Origin: Planctomycetota bacterium
GTDB lineage: Bacteria > Planctomycetota > Phycisphaerae > WQYP01
NCBI GenBank assembly: GCA_021805585.1
Contig: JAJZEY010000489.1
Span: 1 to 8,270, forward strand
DNA length: 8,270 nt
Direction: 5' to 3'
Shown here: piece by piece, positions 6,395 to 8,270 of the stretch
Numbering within the stretch: the stretch's first letter is position 1
Layout: the number at the start of each line of letters is the position of its first letter
Notes under the pieces: generated by a model
What the model was told of the DNA's origin: nothing
Seen by the model: the letters and a program-made list of their open reading frames with translations, nothing else
Database searches by the model: none
Position numbers and translations under genes: made by a program

Positions 6395-8270
6395 ATGAAT
6401 CCATTGCCAAGTTACCGGCCGGAGCAAATTCGCAACCTGGTCCTGCTGGGCCACGCCGGTGCCGGCAAAACCACACTGGCCGAGGCCATAGCCCATCGAT
6501 GCGGCGTTACCACGCGGATGGGTTCCGTCGAAGAGGCGAACACCATTTCGGATTTTGAACCCGAAGCGCGGCTGCATAAGCATTCCACCAATTCGGTCCT
6601 CATGTTCGCCAATTACAAGAACCGGGAAATTAACCTTATCGATACCCCCGGCTATCCGGATTTTGTCGGCCAGGCGTTGGCGGCAATGTCGGCGGTGGAA
6701 ACGGCCGTGGTGGTGATTAATGCCGTGCAGGGGGTGGAATTTAACACGCGGCGTCTGTTCGGTGCGGCGGGCGAAATGGGGCTGGCCCGCATGATTGTGG
6801 TCAACCGGATCGACCAGGTGCGGAATCCCGGGGCGCTGGTGGAACAAATTAAAAGCAGTCTGGGCTCGCAACTTCACTGCATCAACCTGCCATGCGGTAA
6901 CGGTGCGGATGTGATTGACTGTTTTGAAGAACAGACCGGTGAAGCCGATTTTGGGTCGGTGGCGGAAATTCACCGCGAAATGGTGGAATCCGTTGTGGAG
7001 ATGGACGACACCCAGATGGAAAAATATCTGGGCGGCGAATCGATTGACCTGCGGGAACTCCGCCGCTGCTTTGTTCAGGCCATGACGACCGGGCACGTGG
7101 TTCCGATCTTATTTACCAGTGCCAAAACCGGTGCGGGCATGGATGACCTGTTGCATATTGTGGCCGAAGATTTGCCTTCGCCGGTCAATGGTCGGGCCAA
7201 GCGATTGCATATGGGTGGCGGCACGGAAAAAGGGGAAGCGGGCGGCCTGGCGGAATTCCCGGCCGACCCGGATGCTCCGCTGTTGGCGCATGTGTTTAAG
7301 GTGACCAGCGACCCGTATGTGGGGAAGCTCTGCATGATGCGGATCATTCAAGGCAAGCTGGAGGCGTCCACGGCCTTTGTCTATGGGGCGGAAAAGCGCA
7401 TCCACAAAGCGGGTCACGTCCTGAAAGTGGAAGGAAGAGAGCATCCGGAAGCATCGGTGGCGTATGCCGGCGATATTGTGGCAGTCGCCAAGCTCGATGA
7501 CCTGCATGTGGATGCGGTGGTGCACGCGCCCGGCGCGGCGAACAACCTGCGGCCGGTGCTGCCGCGCTACCCCACGCCGATGTTTTCCGTGGCCGTTACG
7601 CCGAAATCTCGTGGCGACGAGGTAAAAATTTCAGCGGCGCTTTCCAAGTTAATGGAGGATGACCCGACGTTTCGCGCGTCGCACGATCCGCAGACGCACG
7701 AGCTGGTGATTCATGGCCTGGGCGATCTGCATTTGCGCGTCATGCTGGAAAAAATGAAGAACCGCTTTAATCTGGATGTTTCCGCCGCCCCGCCGCGCAT
7801 CGCGTATCGCGAAAGCATCGCGATCCGTGCCGAAGGGCATTACCGACATAAGAAACAGTCGGGCGGCGCGGGCCAGTTTGGAGAAGTGTACCTGCGGGTG
7901 GAGCCGTTGGAACGCGGCAATGGTTTTGAATTCGTGAATGATGTGTTTGGTGGTACCATTCCGGTGCAGTACATTGCCTCGGTGGAAAAAGGCGTACACG
8001 ACGCAATTGAACGCGGGCCACTGGCCGGTTATCCGGTGCAGGACGTGCGGGTGATTGTGTACGATGGTAAAAGCCATCCCGTGGATTCCAAGGACATTGC
8101 CTTTCGGATCGCCGGAAAAATGGCATTTCATGATGCATTGCTTAAGGCGCGGCCCGTGCTGTTGGAACCATTGGTTTCGCTGGAGGTGGTGGTGCCTGAA
8201 TCGCATTTGGGTTCGACCACCGGCGATTTGAACGGCCGGCGGGGCCGGATTAACGGCACCGATTTATTGC
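6395..8270 (+). CDS. Elongation factor G-like translation GTPase (EF-G paralogue type), 3' end missing
   Basis: The 625 residues present cover the GTPase, II, III and IV domains and the start of domain V. The last 60-80 residues lie beyond the right edge. The start is supported by AGGAG 7 nt upstream. The P-loop is GHAGAGKT (19-26), switch II is DTPGYPDF (83-90), G4 is NRID (137-140) and G5 is TSAKTG (241-246). Domain II starts near 294 and domain III near 393. Domain IV (about 466-590) keeps the tip loop HKKQSGGAGQFG (485-496) and HPVDSKDIAF (561-570). The His that ends DTPGH in canonical EF-G and EF-Tu is Tyr87 here, G4 has Arg for Lys, and switch I reads KHSTN in place of RGITI. These are features of the EF-G-like paralogue group (FusA2/EF-G2 type), where a direct role in translocation is uncertain. 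It probably binds the ribosome in the cytoplasm. No rpsL, rpsG or tuf neighbour is present, as would be usual for the main fusA. Confidence 0.92.
   Translation, partial: MNPLPSYRPEQIRNLVLLGHAGAGKTTLAEAIAHRCGVTTRMGSVEEANTISDFEPEARLHKHSTNSVLMFANYKNREINLIDTPGYPDFVGQALAAMSAVETAVVVINAVQGVEFNTRRLFGAAGEMGLARMIVVNRIDQVRNPGALVEQIKSSLGSQLHCINLPCGNGADVIDCFEEQTGEADFGSVAEIHREMVESVVEMDDTQMEKYLGGESIDLRELRRCFVQAMTTGHVVPILFTSAKTGAGMDDLLHIVAEDLPSPVNGRAKRLHMGGGTEKGEAGGLAEFPADPDAPLLAHVFKVTSDPYVGKLCMMRIIQGKLEASTAFVYGAEKRIHKAGHVLKVEGREHPEASVAYAGDIVAVAKLDDLHVDAVVHAPGAANNLRPVLPRYPTPMFSVAVTPKSRGDEVKISAALSKLMEDDPTFRASHDPQTHELVIHGLGDLHLRVMLEKMKNRFNLDVSAAPPRIAYRESIAIRAEGHYRHKKQSGGAGQFGEVYLRVEPLERGNGFEFVNDVFGGTIPVQYIASVEKGVHDAIERGPLAGYPVQDVRVIVYDGKSHPVDSKDIAFRIAGKMAFHDALLKARPVLLEPLVSLEVVVPESHLGSTTGDLNGRRGRINGTDLL

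Noticed and set aside
6254..7096. 280-residue minus-strand open frame over the EF-G-like gene start
   Set aside because: Its His-rich, Gln-rich composition is typical of an antisense shadow, and the plus-strand EF-G motifs are unambiguous. The same applies to minus-strand frames at 7109-7525 and 7649-8206.

Overview
The window carries four protein genes, one tRNA gene and the upstream part of a cobalamin riboswitch. It is bacterial and moderately GC-rich, with good AGGAG-type ribosome binding sites. The most likely source is a planctomycete, perhaps Phycisphaerae. This is an inference from two genes: a secreted transglutaminase-like protein with a C-terminal beta-sandwich of a style I associate with Planctomycetes and Verrucomicrobia, and an EF-G paralogue carrying KHS and DTPGYPDF motifs. 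No insertion sequence, phage gene, CRISPR array or other sign of recent transfer is visible.

Layout from left to right. Positions 1-115 (minus) hold the 5' part of a cobalamin riboswitch whose controlled gene lies beyond the left edge; a promoter for it is at 124-153. Next is a 367-residue FAD-dependent pyridine-nucleotide oxidoreductase (258-1361, minus), related to the NADH-dehydrogenase-like domain often fused to selenophosphate synthetase SelD. Its leader of about 140 nt (1366-1500) contains interlocking inverted repeats that could form a pseudoknot and a mutually exclusive stem next to the ribosome binding site. A tRNA-Ala(GGC) gene with a rho-independent terminator follows (1698-1819, minus). 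Beyond a 349-bp gap is glmS (2169-4001, minus), which makes glucosamine-6-phosphate for the cell envelope. Upstream of glmS are a -10 element and a perfect 7-bp palindrome. The secreted transglutaminase-like protein (4300-6126, minus) has a near-consensus sigma-70 promoter at 6173-6202. It is divergent from an EF-G-like translation GTPase (6395 onward, plus) that runs off the right edge after 625 residues.

The genes do not form an obvious pathway. Each minus-strand unit appears to have its own promoter, and the order looks like ordinary chromosomal housekeeping. The least explained parts are the structured leader of the oxidoreductase gene, the palindrome at the glmS start region, and the biology of the transglutaminase-like protein. 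I did not find convincing evidence of a multi-gene undescribed system.
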